A stretch of DNA of 64,000 bases from Desulfobulbaceae bacterium. Its GTDB lineage: Bacteria > Desulfobacterota > Desulfobulbia > Desulfobulbales > Desulfocapsaceae. The DNA is taken from contig JAGXHG010000040.1 in NCBI GenBank assembly GCA_024636345.1, positions 21,322-85,321 of the forward strand. The letters are read 5' to 3'. Below are positions 18,485 through 28,057 of the stretch, in pieces (position 1 is the first letter of the stretch; every line of letters begins with the position of its first letter). Below the pieces are notes generated by a model, which was not told the DNA's origin, searched no databases, and saw only the letters and a program-made list of their open reading frames with translations. Made by a program: the position numbers and the translations under genes.

Positions 18485-19329
18485 CGATATTTTTTCCTGA
18501 AATGAATGCGAATGATTATGGCCCCCAGACTGAGTCCGAGCACCAGAAGCAGCAGGACAAGGGCTGTAGCATACTGCAACGGCAAGACCTTATCAGCCTC
18601 CGGGTGCTGAGTGGCCAGGATATATAAGTGGTATGGCAGGGCCATAACCTGATCAAAGATTGAATTGGGCAGCCTCGGCAGATAAAAGGCGGCAACGGTC
18701 AGCAGGATGGGTGCGGTCTCTCCAGCGGCCCGGCCGATTCCAAGAATAGATCCGGTGATAATGCCGGAGAGGGAATAAGGCAGGACATTGGTGCGGATCG
18801 TCTCCCACTTGGTGGCGCCAAGGGCCAGACTTGCGTCCCTGTAACCCCGGGGAACGGCCCGCAGGGCCTCTTCGCTGGAGACTATAATGGTGGGCAGGAT
18901 CATGCAGGCGAGAGTCAGACTACCGGCCAGAATGGAGGTACCGAAATTAAGAAAAAGGACAAAAAGGCCGAGCCCAAAAAGGCCATAGACAATAGAGGGC
19001 ACCCCGGCCAAGGTGATAATGGCCAGGCGAATCATAGCGGTAAAGCGATTCTGTTCCGCATATTCAGAGAGATAGATGGCACTGCAGATACCAAGGGGCA
19101 AGGCGACGATAATGGTACCAACCAGCAGCGACATGGTGCCGACAATGGCCGGCAGGATCCCGCCCTCGGCGCCGCTCTTCCGGGGATACTCCGACACAAA
19201 CTCCCAACTCAGGGCCGGCAGCCCATTGCGGATAATATCAAAAAGGATATAGCCGATCACCAGGACAATAGAGTACATGACCAGCCTGATCAACAAATAG
19301 ATTATCTGCTCCGACCGTTGTCTTCTCAT
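18478..19329 (-). CDS. pstA: Phosphate ABC transporter permease PstA
   Basis: 283 residues with six membrane segments and the binding-protein-dependent permease motif [20 protein letters not shown] (EAA loop that contacts PstB). [17 protein letters not shown] and [18 protein letters not shown] are typical of PstA. Together with PstC it forms the inner-membrane phosphate channel. The start overlaps pstC by 4 bases. Confidence 0.95.
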   Translation of the reverse strand: MRRQRSEQIIYLLIRLVMYSIVLVIGYILFDIIRNGLPALSWEFVSEYPRKSGAEGGILPAIVGTMSLLVGTIIVALPLGICSAIYLSEYAEQNRFTAMIRLAIITLAGVPSIVYGLFGLGLFVLFLNFGTSILAGSLTLACMILPTIIVSSEEALRAVPRGYRDASLALGATKWETIRTNVLPYSLSGIITGSILGIGRAAGETAPILLTVAAFYLPRLPNSIFDQVMALPYHLYILATQHPEADKVLPLQYATALVLLLLVLGLSLGAIIIRIHFRKKYRW

Positions 19330-20192
19330 TTCATCATCCCGTATCGAACCAGAACCCGCTGGGCAATGATATTGAGGAGAAAGGTCACCGCCAGCAGCAC
19401 CAGGCCGATCCAGAACAGGGCCTGATAATGAAGGCTGCCAAAGGAGACCTCGCCCATTTCGGCGGCAATCGTCGCGGTCATGGTCCGCACCGGCGCCAGC
19501 GGCGACCAGGTCATGAGAGCAGAATTCCCGGTGACCATGAGTACGGCCATGGTCTCACCGACAACCCGTCCAACGCCCAGCATGATCGCGGCGATAATAC
19601 CAGGCAGAGCGGCAGGAATAATCACCTGAAAGATGGTCTGCAGATCACTGGCACCCAAGGCCCGAGAGGCATCCTTATAGGCGCGTGGCACACTCATGAT
19701 GGCATCTTCGGACAAGGTGATCACCGTGGGAATGGCCATGAGAGTCAGCAGCAAGGCACCGGTCAGGGCACTCAGCCCGGTGCCGAGCCCAAAGAGGCTT
19801 TTGATCAGCGGCGCCAGAACCACCAGGCCGAAGAAACCAAGGACCACCGAGGGGATACTGGCCAGCAGCTCAATAAAGGGTTTCAGGATCTCCCGCTCCA
19901 CAGGGCTGGCAATCTCGGCAATATAGATGGCGCCCAGCACTGACAGGGGAATGGTGAAGAGCATGGACAGCCCGGTGACCAGGGCTGAGCCGGTCACCAG
20001 GGGCAGGATGCCATAACGTTCCTGGACAAAGGAGACAGGAATCCACTGACGATCAAACAAGGCGTCCAGCCCCGGCTTCAGGGCAAAGGGGGCGGCCTCC
20101 TTCACCAGAAAGATAAAAATGAGCGCAACAAGAAAAATACTGGTTGAGGCCGCGCTCAGCATCAAGAGGCGCATGGCCTTGTCTTTCCACAT
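19326..20192 (-). CDS. pstC: Phosphate ABC transporter permease PstC
   Basis: 288 residues with six membrane segments. IPLSVLGAIYIAEIASPVER, then EDAIMSVPRAYKDASRALGA (EAA loop), then GRVVGETMAVLMVTGNS identify PstC. It pairs with PstA in the inner membrane. The gene begins five bases after the pstS stop, and the gene order pstS-C-A-B-phoU is the standard one. Confidence 0.95.
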   Translation of the reverse strand: MWKDKAMRLLMLSAASTSIFLVALIFIFLVKEAAPFALKPGLDALFDRQWIPVSFVQERYGILPLVTGSALVTGLSMLFTIPLSVLGAIYIAEIASPVEREILKPFIELLASIPSVVLGFFGLVVLAPLIKSLFGLGTGLSALTGALLLTLMAIPTVITLSEDAIMSVPRAYKDASRALGASDLQTIFQVIIPAALPGIIAAIMLGVGRVVGETMAVLMVTGNSALMTWSPLAPVRTMTATIAAEMGEVSFGSLHYQALFWIGLVLLAVTFLLNIIAQRVLVRYGMMK

Positions 20193-20197
20193 AAGCG

Positions 20198-21079
20198 TTA
20201 CTTTACGGAGATATAACCGGTTTCTGTCACAATCTTCTGACCGGCTTCACTGAGACAGAAATCAACAAAGGCCTTTGCCTCTGGAGAGGAAGTTCCATTG
20301 GTATACAGATAGAGAGGCCGGGCCACCGGGTAGTGACCAGCACGCACCGTTTCATCACTGGGCAGCACTGCCGCAGCGTCATCTGCTGATTTAACTCCCA
20401 CCATTTTTACCGTGGCCTTGGCTTCGAGGGCGAAAGCGAGACCGACATAGGCAATGGCCCCCTTATCCGAGGCCACAGACTGCACCAGGGCTGATGTTCC
20501 TGCCAGCAGCCTGGCCTTGGGGGTATAATCAGCCTTCTTGAGTACATGCTCCTGAAAAAAGACAAAAGTGCCGGAACTTGATTCTCTGGAGAGGACGATA
20601 ATGGGCAGGTCAGGCCCACCCATCTCCTGCCAGTTCGTATATTCACCGATAAAGATCTTGCGCAACTGCTCCATGGAAAGTTCCGTGACCGAGTTTGCCG
20701 GATTGACAATAATTGCCAAGCCGTCACGGGCCACAGCATACTCCACAAGATCAATTTTTTTCTGAGCAGCAAGCTCTTTTTCCTTGCCTTGAATCTCACG
20801 GGAAGAGGCGCAGATATCTGTGGTCCCATTGAGCAGAGCGGCGATACCCGTACCTGATCCGCCGCCTGTTACCGAGATTTGGGCATCAGGATGCTGACCC
20901 ATGTACTGCTCCGCCCAGGAGCTGGTCAGGTGTACCATGGTGTCAGAGCCTTTAATGCTTATTGACTTCTGGGAGCCGGACTGTGACGTCGCGGAATCCT
21001 TCCCGCCGGAATCACAAGATACCTGCAAAAGCAGAAGAAAAAAAACAGCAATCCATGAAAATATTCTCTTACTTATCAT
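20198..21079 (-). CDS. pstS: Periplasmic phosphate-binding lipoprotein PstS
   Basis: About 293 residues. The lipobox LLLQVSCDSG predicts a lipid-anchored mature protein. SIKGSDTMVHLTSSWAEQYM and ISVTGGGSGTGIAALLNGTT are the phosphate-binding motifs of the PstS/PBP_like_2 family, and SRESSSGTFVFFQEHVL follows. Two in-frame ATGs occur at 21085 and 21079. The Shine-Dalgarno AAGGGGA touches the first but is 7 nt from the second, so I start at 21079. First gene of the pst operon, with a promoter 125 nt upstream. Confidence 0.94.
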   Translation of the reverse strand: MISKRIFSWIAVFFLLLLQVSCDSGGKDSATSQSGSQKSISIKGSDTMVHLTSSWAEQYMGQHPDAQISVTGGGSGTGIAALLNGTTDICASSREIQGKEKELAAQKKIDLVEYAVARDGLAIIVNPANSVTELSMEQLRKIFIGEYTNWQEMGGPDLPIIVLSRESSSGTFVFFQEHVLKKADYTPKARLLAGTSALVQSVASDKGAIAYVGLAFALEAKATVKMVGVKSADDAAAVLPSDETVRAGHYPVARPLYLYTNGTSSPEAKAFVDFCLSEAGQKIVTETGYISVK

Positions 21080-21209
21080 AATCATTCCCCTTCGTTCATG
21101 ATGTGCCCACTTGACAATGCTGAGATCTTAACACTCTGCAATCAGCCGATCACCAAGCACTATAACTTCAGTTCTTCCCAACAGCATCCTAATAAAATAT
21201 TAACATCTT

Positions 21210-21239
21210 ACTATACTCAACACCAATCGGCCCTGTCAA
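21210..21239 (-). promoter_or_regulatory. Sigma70-type promoter for pstSCAB-phoU
   Basis: Read on the minus strand there is a perfect TTGACA (21234-21239), an 18-nt spacer and TATAGT (21210-21215). A second TTGACA directly abuts it upstream (21240-21245), giving TTGACATTGACA, which may be an activator site overlapping the -35 region. The leader to pstS would be about 125 nt. Confidence 0.6.
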
Positions 21240-21307
21240 TGTCAACCCTTTTATCCGCTTCATTTCTTTCCAGAATTCTCTTTTTCATCCAGGTGATGAC
21301 CAACGGC

Positions 21308-22372
21308 TTACAACCAACCACGCCTCCTGAAAAATCTGACCATCACAACAGCCACCAGCAGGAGGACAGCCCAGAAGACAAAGTAACTGTATTTATATTC
21401 CAGCTCAGGAAGATATTTAAAATTTGTCCCATAGATCCCGGCGATGAAGGTCAAGGGAATGAAGATTGCCGAAAAGATGGTCAAGACCTTCATGATCTCA
21501 TTTAACTTATTGCTCACCCCGGTATTGTAGATATTAAGGTAATCAAAAAGCATCTCCCGATAGGTGTCAACAATCTCAACCGACTGCAAGGCCAAGCCCT
21601 GCATATCCTTGAGAAAAGGATCCGTCTTATCGCTTATCAGCTCCGAGTCCAGAAAGCTCAACTGCTGAGTGAGCTCCTTGAACGGCCTGACAGCCTTACG
21701 GATATAGCTCATCTCCCTTTTATAGCGGATGATTTTTTCCAGCACCGCCTGACCGGGACCGAAGAGGACCTCTTCCTCAAGCTCTTCCACCTTCTCTCCC
21801 AACCTCTCTATAATAAAAATATAATTATCAACAACGGTATCGAGCAGGGCATATGCAAGATAATCAATCCCTGCCCCCCTGATCCGTCCTTTCTGCCTGC
21901 GGATTCTCTCCCGCACCGGTTCAAAGGTATCACCCGGTTGCTCCTGGAAGGTAAGAAGAAAGTTCGGACCCAGCACCATGCTCAACTGTTCGCCCACGAC
22001 CTGCTCCTCATCCTGGTCAAAATGCAACATCTTGACCACCAGAAAAATACAGTCATCATACTCCTCTACCTTGGGCCGTTGTCCGGTATGGACAATATCC
22101 TCCAGAATCAAGGGATGGAGCTCAAAGCTTCTGCCGATCTCCATGATCAGATCCGTGTCATGCACCCCGTCAACATTGATCCAGGTGGCAGTCTCTGTTT
22201 TCTTGAACCGCGCACCCTCCGCCAGATCTTGCAGTTCCAGTTCCCGCAGATTGCCATGATCATAATCCATAACCGTGACCCTGGCCTGATCCACTTTCTG
22301 ACTCCCGACAAAAACAACAGAACCCGGCGAGCGATGTAAACTTGCCTCATTTTTTTTCAGAAACCGCGCCAT
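21308..22372 (-). CDS. corA: CorA-family Mg2+/Co2+ transporter with a GTN variant signature
   Basis: 354 residues. A large soluble N-terminal domain is followed by a long stalk helix and two C-terminal membrane helices (VLTIFSAIFIPLTFIAGIYG and FVFWAVLLLVAVVMVRFF). The loop between them reads YGTNFKYLPELEYKY, where nearly all CorA proteins have YGMNF. The N-terminal TATWINVDGVHD and HPLILEDIVHTGQRPK segments are typical of CorA. The family forms pentameric divalent-cation channels. The gene is 222 bases upstream of pstS on the same strand and divergent from the Na/Pi gene. Substrate specificity is uncertain because of the signature change. Confidence 0.88.
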   Translation of the reverse strand: MARFLKKNEASLHRSPGSVVFVGSQKVDQARVTVMDYDHGNLRELELQDLAEGARFKKTETATWINVDGVHDTDLIMEIGRSFELHPLILEDIVHTGQRPKVEEYDDCIFLVVKMLHFDQDEEQVVGEQLSMVLGPNFLLTFQEQPGDTFEPVRERIRRQKGRIRGAGIDYLAYALLDTVVDNYIFIIERLGEKVEELEEEVLFGPGQAVLEKIIRYKREMSYIRKAVRPFKELTQQLSFLDSELISDKTDPFLKDMQGLALQSVEIVDTYREMLFDYLNIYNTGVSNKLNEIMKVLTIFSAIFIPLTFIAGIYGTNFKYLPELEYKYSYFVFWAVLLLVAVVMVRFFRRRGWL

Positions 22373-22759
22373 ACGTCTCTCTCTTTAGGGTATCAGCAAA
22401 TAAGATTTGTATTTCTGTTCACTTGGTTACGACAAGCAAAGATGGTATCTTTGCGCTTTCTCTATGGGAAAATCTCTATCGGTACTCAAATACTATCGCC
22501 AGATGCAGAAAAGAACAAGCAGATCTCTCCCTATCCCGGCAGAATACGTTAAAAAAAAGGCAAACAACAACAGCACCCGACAGACATCACCGGCAGGATC
22601 CGCAGGAACCGCAGCAGCCACTTTTGACCGACAGCCGAACTCTCACCTTTTTTGTCACAGAATTATTGCAATCGTAACAAAGATGTGGCACAAGTTCTAT
22701 TCTTTAAAGACCGCGCCGCTTACGAAGTGGTTCTATCGAAGAAAACGAGGAGCATTTAC
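22373..22759. other. 387-bp intergenic region between divergent corA and Na/Pi transporter genes
   Basis: No convincing gene, hairpin or repeat was found. It must hold promoters for both divergent genes, but no clear -35/-10 pair stood out. Short open frames crossing it have no recognisable protein features. Confidence 0.5.
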
Positions 22760-24445
22760 ATGACAGTAGCGAATATTATAATCACAGTGCTGGGAGGGCT
22801 GGCCCTGTTTTTATTCGGCATGAAAACCATGAGCGACGGTCTGCAGAAAGTGGCAGGACCAACCATGCGAACCATTCTATCCAAAATGACGGGAAACCGT
22901 TTTTCAGGTGTTTGCACGGGCACGCTGATCACCTCGATGGTTCAGTCTTCGAGTGCCACCACGGTGATGCTTATCAGTTTTGTAAGCGCTGAGCTGTTGA
23001 CGCTGACCCAGGCAGTCGGGGTCGTCATGGGTGCCAACATCGGCACCACCATGACCGGCTGGATTGTAGCGCTCTTCGGATTCAAATTTAAAATAATTCT
23101 CCTCTCTTTTCCCGCCATTTTCCTGGGATTTCTGCCCCGATTGCTCGGCATGCACAGGATGGTGGACTGGGGGGAAGTGCTGTTGGGTTTCGGCGTGCTC
23201 TTTCTGGGGCTCGATTTCATGAAGGAATCTGCTGAAAGTCTCAAGGATTCCGCAGCCATCCTCGCTTTTGTCCAATCTGTAGATGCGTCAACCTTGATTC
23301 ACCGGCTGCTGGCAGTGGCAGTCGGAGCAATCATAACCATGCTTATTCAATCCTCTTCGGCCACCATGACCATCACCATGACCCTGGCCGCTCAAGGCAT
23401 CATTGATGTGCCCTCGGCCTGTGCGCTGGTGCTCGGTGAAAACATCGGCACCACGATCACTGCCAACCTTGCCGCCCTGGGGGCCTCCCGCGAGGCCAAG
23501 CAGACGGCTATTTCTCACTCCATTTTTAACCTGTTCGGGGCTCTCTGGGCCATACTATTATTTAATCCTTATCTGCAACTCATCGATAATATTGTTCCTG
23601 GAGAATTGATGGATTCGTCCACCGGCACGGCGATTTCCATGGTAGCCCTGGCAGCCCATGTCGCCATGTTCCACACCCTCTTTAACATCCTCAATACCGG
23701 CCTCTGCCTTCCGTTTGTAAAGCAGATTGCCTGGATCGCACGTCAGATCGTTCCCTCTGACCTCCTGAAACATCGCCCTATTCTTCAGTACCTGGACCCG
23801 CACGTGATCAGCTCACCGCCCATGGCCCTGCACGCCGTACGTCTGGAAGTGCGCAACATGACCTATGAGGTCAAGTCCATGCTTGACAAGGTGCTTCAGC
23901 TTATCGAATCACCCGTTGCCAAAATGGGGCTCGTGGCCGAGGCCATCAGTCAATCGGAAAACAAGGTGGATTATCTTGAAAAAGAGATCGTTCAGTATCT
24001 GGTGATCATCACCCAAGGCGAAACGTCACGCAGCGAAGCCCGCGAAATTACCGGCCTGATCGGTGCGGTCCACTATATTGAGCGCATCGGCGATCGCTGT
24101 GAGGCCTTACACAAACTGCTGGCCCGGCGCTACGATCAAAAAATTGAACAATCTGAAGAAGCGACAAAACAGCTAATGGAGATCGGCAATACCACTCGAC
24201 AGTTCCTGCGGCTTATTTCCGATAATCTGGAACATCCTTCACCGGAAATCATGGTCACCGCCCAGGGGCTGGAAAACGCCATTGATGAAATGCGCATCCG
24301 CATGCGCGACAGCCACATTTCCCGGCTCAACGAACAGTGCTGTTCCGTGGCCAGTGGCCTGATGTTCATAGACATGCTCAGCTCTTTTGAAAAAAACGGC
24401 GATCACGCCTTCAGCGTGGCCCAGGTACTGGGCGGCGAGCACTGA
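22760..24445 (+). CDS. Na+/phosphate cotransporter with C-terminal PhoU-like domain (copy 1)
   Basis: 561 residues from the ATG at 22760, which has GAGGAG eight bases upstream; the longer open frame is not supported. Two inverted Na_Pi_cotrans repeats each carry a QSSSAT motif (MVQSSSATTVMLISFV; IQSSSATMTITMTLA) and GANIGTT/GENIGTT loops. From about residue 350 a PhoU-like helical domain follows (VHYIERIGDRCEALHKL). The NptA/YjbB family moves phosphate with sodium, as importer or exporter. A paralogue lies at 34200-35927. Close proximity to pst suggests a phosphate-homeostasis region. Confidence 0.92.
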   Translation: MTVANIIITVLGGLALFLFGMKTMSDGLQKVAGPTMRTILSKMTGNRFSGVCTGTLITSMVQSSSATTVMLISFVSAELLTLTQAVGVVMGANIGTTMTGWIVALFGFKFKIILLSFPAIFLGFLPRLLGMHRMVDWGEVLLGFGVLFLGLDFMKESAESLKDSAAILAFVQSVDASTLIHRLLAVAVGAIITMLIQSSSATMTITMTLAAQGIIDVPSACALVLGENIGTTITANLAALGASREAKQTAISHSIFNLFGALWAILLFNPYLQLIDNIVPGELMDSSTGTAISMVALAAHVAMFHTLFNILNTGLCLPFVKQIAWIARQIVPSDLLKHRPILQYLDPHVISSPPMALHAVRLEVRNMTYEVKSMLDKVLQLIESPVAKMGLVAEAISQSENKVDYLEKEIVQYLVIITQGETSRSEAREITGLIGAVHYIERIGDRCEALHKLLARRYDQKIEQSEEATKQLMEIGNTTRQFLRLISDNLEHPSPEIMVTAQGLENAIDEMRIRMRDSHISRLNEQCCSVASGLMFIDMLSSFEKNGDHAFSVAQVLGGEH

Positions 24446-24509
24446 GCTGCCGCTTGTAGTTAGGGTTACCGTATATTTTCCTGATCATAGCATCAGACCA
24501 AGGCCTGCT

Positions 24510-24914
24510 TCAGGCTTCTAACTGCCGGCAAAAACAAAGATCTTCTGCTTCACTCCAGGACCACGTCCCCATGATCTTGAAGTGAAACAGAAAAAAGACC
24601 GCGCCCAGCAGACACATCCCGGCCCACAGATAATCCAGAGACAACTTCTCCTTCGCATAAAACAGTGAAAAGGGAACAAAGACTGACAGGGTCACCACCT
24701 CCTGGAGAATCTTCAACTGGCCCACATTCATAACCTGATGGCCAATACGATTGGCGGGAACCTGAAGTAGATACTCAAGCAAAGCCCCACAGCTCACCAT
24801 GACCGCAAAAATCCATGTCCGGTGCGCCATCTTCGTCAAATGACCATATCAGGCAAAGGTCATGAACACATTGCTGCAACAGAGTAAAATCAAGGTAACA
24901 ATATAGAGATTCAT
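24510..24914 (-). pseudogene. DUF486 (DMT-like) small membrane protein gene broken by an in-frame TGA
   Basis: Reading the minus strand from the ATG at 24914 gives MNLYIVTLILLCCSNVFMTF, then A, a TGA stop at 24851-24849, then YGHL and an intact continuation to the end (VPANRIGHQVMN, LKILQEVVTLSVFVPFSLFY, YLWAGMCLLGAVFFLFHF). The DUF486 family carries the motif FAWYGHL at this exact place, so TGG has become TGA with no frameshift. Downstream restarts (TTG 24839, ATG 24830) would give a protein lacking its first membrane helix. Most likely a recent nonsense mutation; sequencing error or readthrough are alternatives. Confidence 0.8.
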
Positions 24915-25146
24915 CTTCTCCATCCGCTCATACAGTAAAAATCAATCAACACAATCAAAAATTTTATATTAAAACATATGGCGAAGCGTATCGTCAATCA
25001 GAGGCTGTGATTCGCCCATGAACAGTAACCCCTTTTCAACCCATAAACTTGACATAACTCGATAAAACCATTCTAATGATCAACGATCAGATTCTTGAAG
25101 TGATCTGAAAAGCCCCTCTTTCTGCTTTTACATAACAGAGCCCCTT

Positions 25147-26511
25147 ATGACACCTGAAAATGAAACGGATTGCGACCAGAACCGGTCACAACTGGAACTG
25201 ACATTTCAACTGCTCAAAACACCCCTTGATAAATTTATCCATTATGATGCCGCCTCTGGCCTCCTGCTCATAGGGTGCGCCATTCTGGCCCTGATCCTGG
25301 ACAATACATCCCTGGCCGCCTCCTATGAGCATATCCGCCATACCGTCATCACCCTGAAACTTGGCTCATTCACTTTAAGCCATACCCTTCACCACTGGAT
25401 CAACGACGGCCTGATGGCCCTCTTCTTTTTTTTAGTGGGACTGGAGATTAAACGGGAGATTCTGGTGGGCGATCTCGCCTGTCTGCGCCAGGCCTTCTTG
25501 CCCATTGGCGCCGCCTTGGGCGGCATGATTATCCCCGCCCTGTTCTATGCCGCCATCAACAAAGACGGAATTGGCGCGGGAGGCTGGGCCATTCCCATGG
25601 CCACCGATATTGCCTTTGCCGTAGGTGCCCTTGTACTCTTAGGAAAACGGGTGCCTAAAGCCCTGCTTGGCTTTCTTCTGGCCCTGGCCATTGTTGATGA
25701 CCTTGGCGCCATACTGGTCATTGCCTTCTTTTATACCAAGACCATTGACCAGAACATGCTCCTTTGGGCAGCCTTTATTTTTTTCCTTCTGATCGGCTGC
25801 AATCGTGTGGGAATACGTAAGCCACTGCCATACTTTCTTCTGGGTGGTCTCCTCTGGCTTGCCCTTCTCAATTCAGGAATCCATGCCACTCTGGCCGGGG
25901 TTCTCACCGCCTTGACCGTACCCGCACGCCCCAGGTGTCATCCTTCAAAATCTATTGAGCTAATGTCCAACTTGCTCACACGATTTGACAAAGTTCGCGA
26001 ACCAGGCAGGACCATTGTTGGCAACACCAAGGCCCAAGGCGTCCTGCAGAATCTGGAAGATGCCATCCACAATATGACTTCTCCGCTCCAACGCCTGGAA
26101 CTTCACCTCCACCCATGGAGCGCCTTTCTGATTATCCCACTTTTTGCCCTGGCCAATACCGGCATCCCCATAGAATTTTCCAGCCTGACCACTACCCTGC
26201 GCCATCCGGTCACCCTGGGAGTTATTGGTGGACTTGTGGCAGGGAAGTCCATCGGCGTCTTCACAAGTGTCTGGCTTATGCAACAAACCGGGGTCTCGCG
26301 CCTCCCGCCTGGCATAAACCTGCACCATATTGCCGGGGTCTCACTTCTGGCAGGCATCGGTTTCACCATGTCCATCTTTATCGGCGAGCTCTCTTTTGCG
26401 GGTCAGGAAGACCTTTTGCTCCAAGCTAAGACCGGAGTGTTGATCGGCTCACTGCTGGCAGGAATCAGTGGTTTTATCTGGCTTCTCCTGGCAGGATCGA
26501 TGGATAACTAA
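25147..26511 (+). CDS. nhaA: Na+/H+ antiporter NhaA
   Basis: 454 residues, slightly longer than the roughly 390 of E. coli NhaA because of a hydrophilic N-terminus and an insert around residues 260-320. Diagnostic segments are MALFFFLVGLEIKREILVGD, IPMATDIAFAVGALVLLG and LAIVDDLGAILVIAFFY, which includes the two adjacent Asp residues that carry protons and sodium. GIGFTMSIFIGELSF is the conserved C-terminal part. It exports sodium in exchange for protons at the inner membrane, fitting a saline habitat and balancing the sodium entering with the Na/Pi transporters. Confidence 0.95.
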   Translation: MTPENETDCDQNRSQLELTFQLLKTPLDKFIHYDAASGLLLIGCAILALILDNTSLAASYEHIRHTVITLKLGSFTLSHTLHHWINDGLMALFFFLVGLEIKREILVGDLACLRQAFLPIGAALGGMIIPALFYAAINKDGIGAGGWAIPMATDIAFAVGALVLLGKRVPKALLGFLLALAIVDDLGAILVIAFFYTKTIDQNMLLWAAFIFFLLIGCNRVGIRKPLPYFLLGGLLWLALLNSGIHATLAGVLTALTVPARPRCHPSKSIELMSNLLTRFDKVREPGRTIVGNTKAQGVLQNLEDAIHNMTSPLQRLELHLHPWSAFLIIPLFALANTGIPIEFSSLTTTLRHPVTLGVIGGLVAGKSIGVFTSVWLMQQTGVSRLPPGINLHHIAGVSLLAGIGFTMSIFIGELSFAGQEDLLLQAKTGVLIGSLLAGISGFIWLLLAGSMDN

Positions 26512-26615
26512 AAATATATATCCTTTATAAGCTTCAACTTGTGGAACCTTCGCCAAAATTGTATAGTGCCGGACCTTTAAATTTATACTGACCCTCAACA
26601 AACCTACAGGACACC

Positions 26616-27497
26616 ATGCGCAAAGGTATCATACTGGCCGGCGGCTCCGGCACCAGGCTGCACCCCCTGACCCACTCGGTAAGCAAGCAGCTCATGCCGA
26701 TCTACGACAAACCGATGATCTATTACCCCCTCTCCACCCTGATGCTGACCGGGGTCCGGCAAATCCTCATCATCACCACCCCGGCAGACATGCCCCTGTT
26801 TAAAAACCTGCTGGGAGATGGCAGTCAGTGGGGCCTTGAACTGAGTTACGCGGTGCAGCCAAGCCCGGATGGCCTGGCCCAGGCCTTTCTGATCGGGGAA
26901 GATTTTATTGGCAACAGCCCGGTCACCCTGATCCTGGGCGACAACATCTTTCATGCCGAGGGGCTGTCTCATAAGCTGCAGCACGTCAGTCAACAGGAAC
27001 ATGGGGCCACGGTTTTCGGCTATTATGTACAACGACCTGAACGCTACGGCGTTGTGGTCTTTGACAAGGATGGTAAGGTCATTGACCTGGAAGAAAAACC
27101 GGCCCGCCCCAAATCATTCTATGCCGTCACCGGGCTCTATTTTTATGACAATGAAGTGGTAGAGATTGCTAAAACAATCCGTCCGTCAGAACGCGGTGAA
27201 CTGGAGATCACTGATGTCAATCGGGAATATCTCAGACGGGGCACATTACAGGTCGAGATCCTCAGCCGCGGCACGGCCTGGCTGGACACCGGCACCCACG
27301 CCTCTCTCCTTGATGCTGCCAACTTTGTCCGGGTCATTGAGGATCGACAGGGGCTGAAGATCGCCTGTCCCGAAGAGATCGCCTTCCGCATGGGATACAT
27401 TGACCTCAAAGACCTGGAGGCGCTGGCCGCTCCTCTCTCCAAGAATGGCTATGGAGCCTACCTGCACTCCATCTGCCGGATGGAGCTTCAGTCATGA
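26616..27497 (+). CDS. rfbA: Glucose-1-phosphate thymidylyltransferase
   Basis: 293 residues, normal length. The nucleotide-binding start [20 protein letters not shown], the catalytic/metal segments [13 protein letters not shown] and [14 protein letters not shown], and [16 protein letters not shown] are all conserved. It makes dTDP-glucose, the first step of dTDP-L-rhamnose synthesis. An AGGA Shine-Dalgarno precedes the ATG. The stop overlaps the rfbC start by 4 bases; rfbA-C-D-B form one operon. Confidence 0.96.
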   Translation: MRKGIILAGGSGTRLHPLTHSVSKQLMPIYDKPMIYYPLSTLMLTGVRQILIITTPADMPLFKNLLGDGSQWGLELSYAVQPSPDGLAQAFLIGEDFIGNSPVTLILGDNIFHAEGLSHKLQHVSQQEHGATVFGYYVQRPERYGVVVFDKDGKVIDLEEKPARPKSFYAVTGLYFYDNEVVEIAKTIRPSERGELEITDVNREYLRRGTLQVEILSRGTAWLDTGTHASLLDAANFVRVIEDRQGLKIACPEEIAFRMGYIDLKDLEALAAPLSKNGYGAYLHSICRMELQS

Positions 27498-28057
27498 AGG
27501 TGATCGAGACTCCGCTGGCTGGCCTGCTGGTCATTGAGCCCAAGGTTTTTGGTGACGAACGGGGGTTTTTCCTGGAGACCTGGTCGCATAAGCGATACCA
27601 GGAGATGGGAATCAATGTTGATTTTGTGCAGGACAATCTTTCCTTTTCCGGGCGCGGAGTCCTGCGCGGACTGCACTTCCAGAACCCTCAAACCCAGGGA
27701 AAACTGGTCTATGTTCTCCAGGGTGAGGTCTTTGATGTGGCTGTAGATATCCGTAAAGGTTCACCAACCTTTGGCCGGTGGCACGGGGTTGTCCTTTCAG
27801 GCGAAAATAAACGCCAGTTCTGGGTACCTCCTGGCTTTGCTCATGGTTTTTGTGTGACCAGCGAGACCGCACTTTTTGCCTATAAATGCACAGAGCCATA
27901 TGCCCCGCAACATGAACGGGCAATCCGCTGGGACGACCCGACCCTCGCCATTGACTGGCCGATAAGCGTAGCACAGGTCTCGGAAAAAGACCGCCATGCC
28001 CCGCTGCTGGCGGATATTGACCCCGCTCATCTCTATGAGTTTCATGGTGAAAGATGA
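27494..28057 (+). CDS. rfbC: dTDP-4-dehydrorhamnose 3,5-epimerase
   Basis: 187 residues of a single cupin fold. [20 protein letters not shown] contains the catalytic His, [14 protein letters not shown] follows, and [13 protein letters not shown] and [16 protein letters not shown] complete the family pattern. It epimerises C3 and C5 of dTDP-4-keto-6-deoxyglucose. Both ends overlap neighbouring genes by ATGA, so translation is coupled with rfbA and rfbD. Confidence 0.96.
   Translation: MKVIETPLAGLLVIEPKVFGDERGFFLETWSHKRYQEMGINVDFVQDNLSFSGRGVLRGLHFQNPQTQGKLVYVLQGEVFDVAVDIRKGSPTFGRWHGVVLSGENKRQFWVPPGFAHGFCVTSETALFAYKCTEPYAPQHERAIRWDDPTLAIDWPISVAQVSEKDRHAPLLADIDPAHLYEFHGER

Noticed and set aside
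22684..22700. TGGCAC upstream of the first Na/Pi transporter as a sigma54 site
   Set aside because: No GC at -12 with correct spacing.
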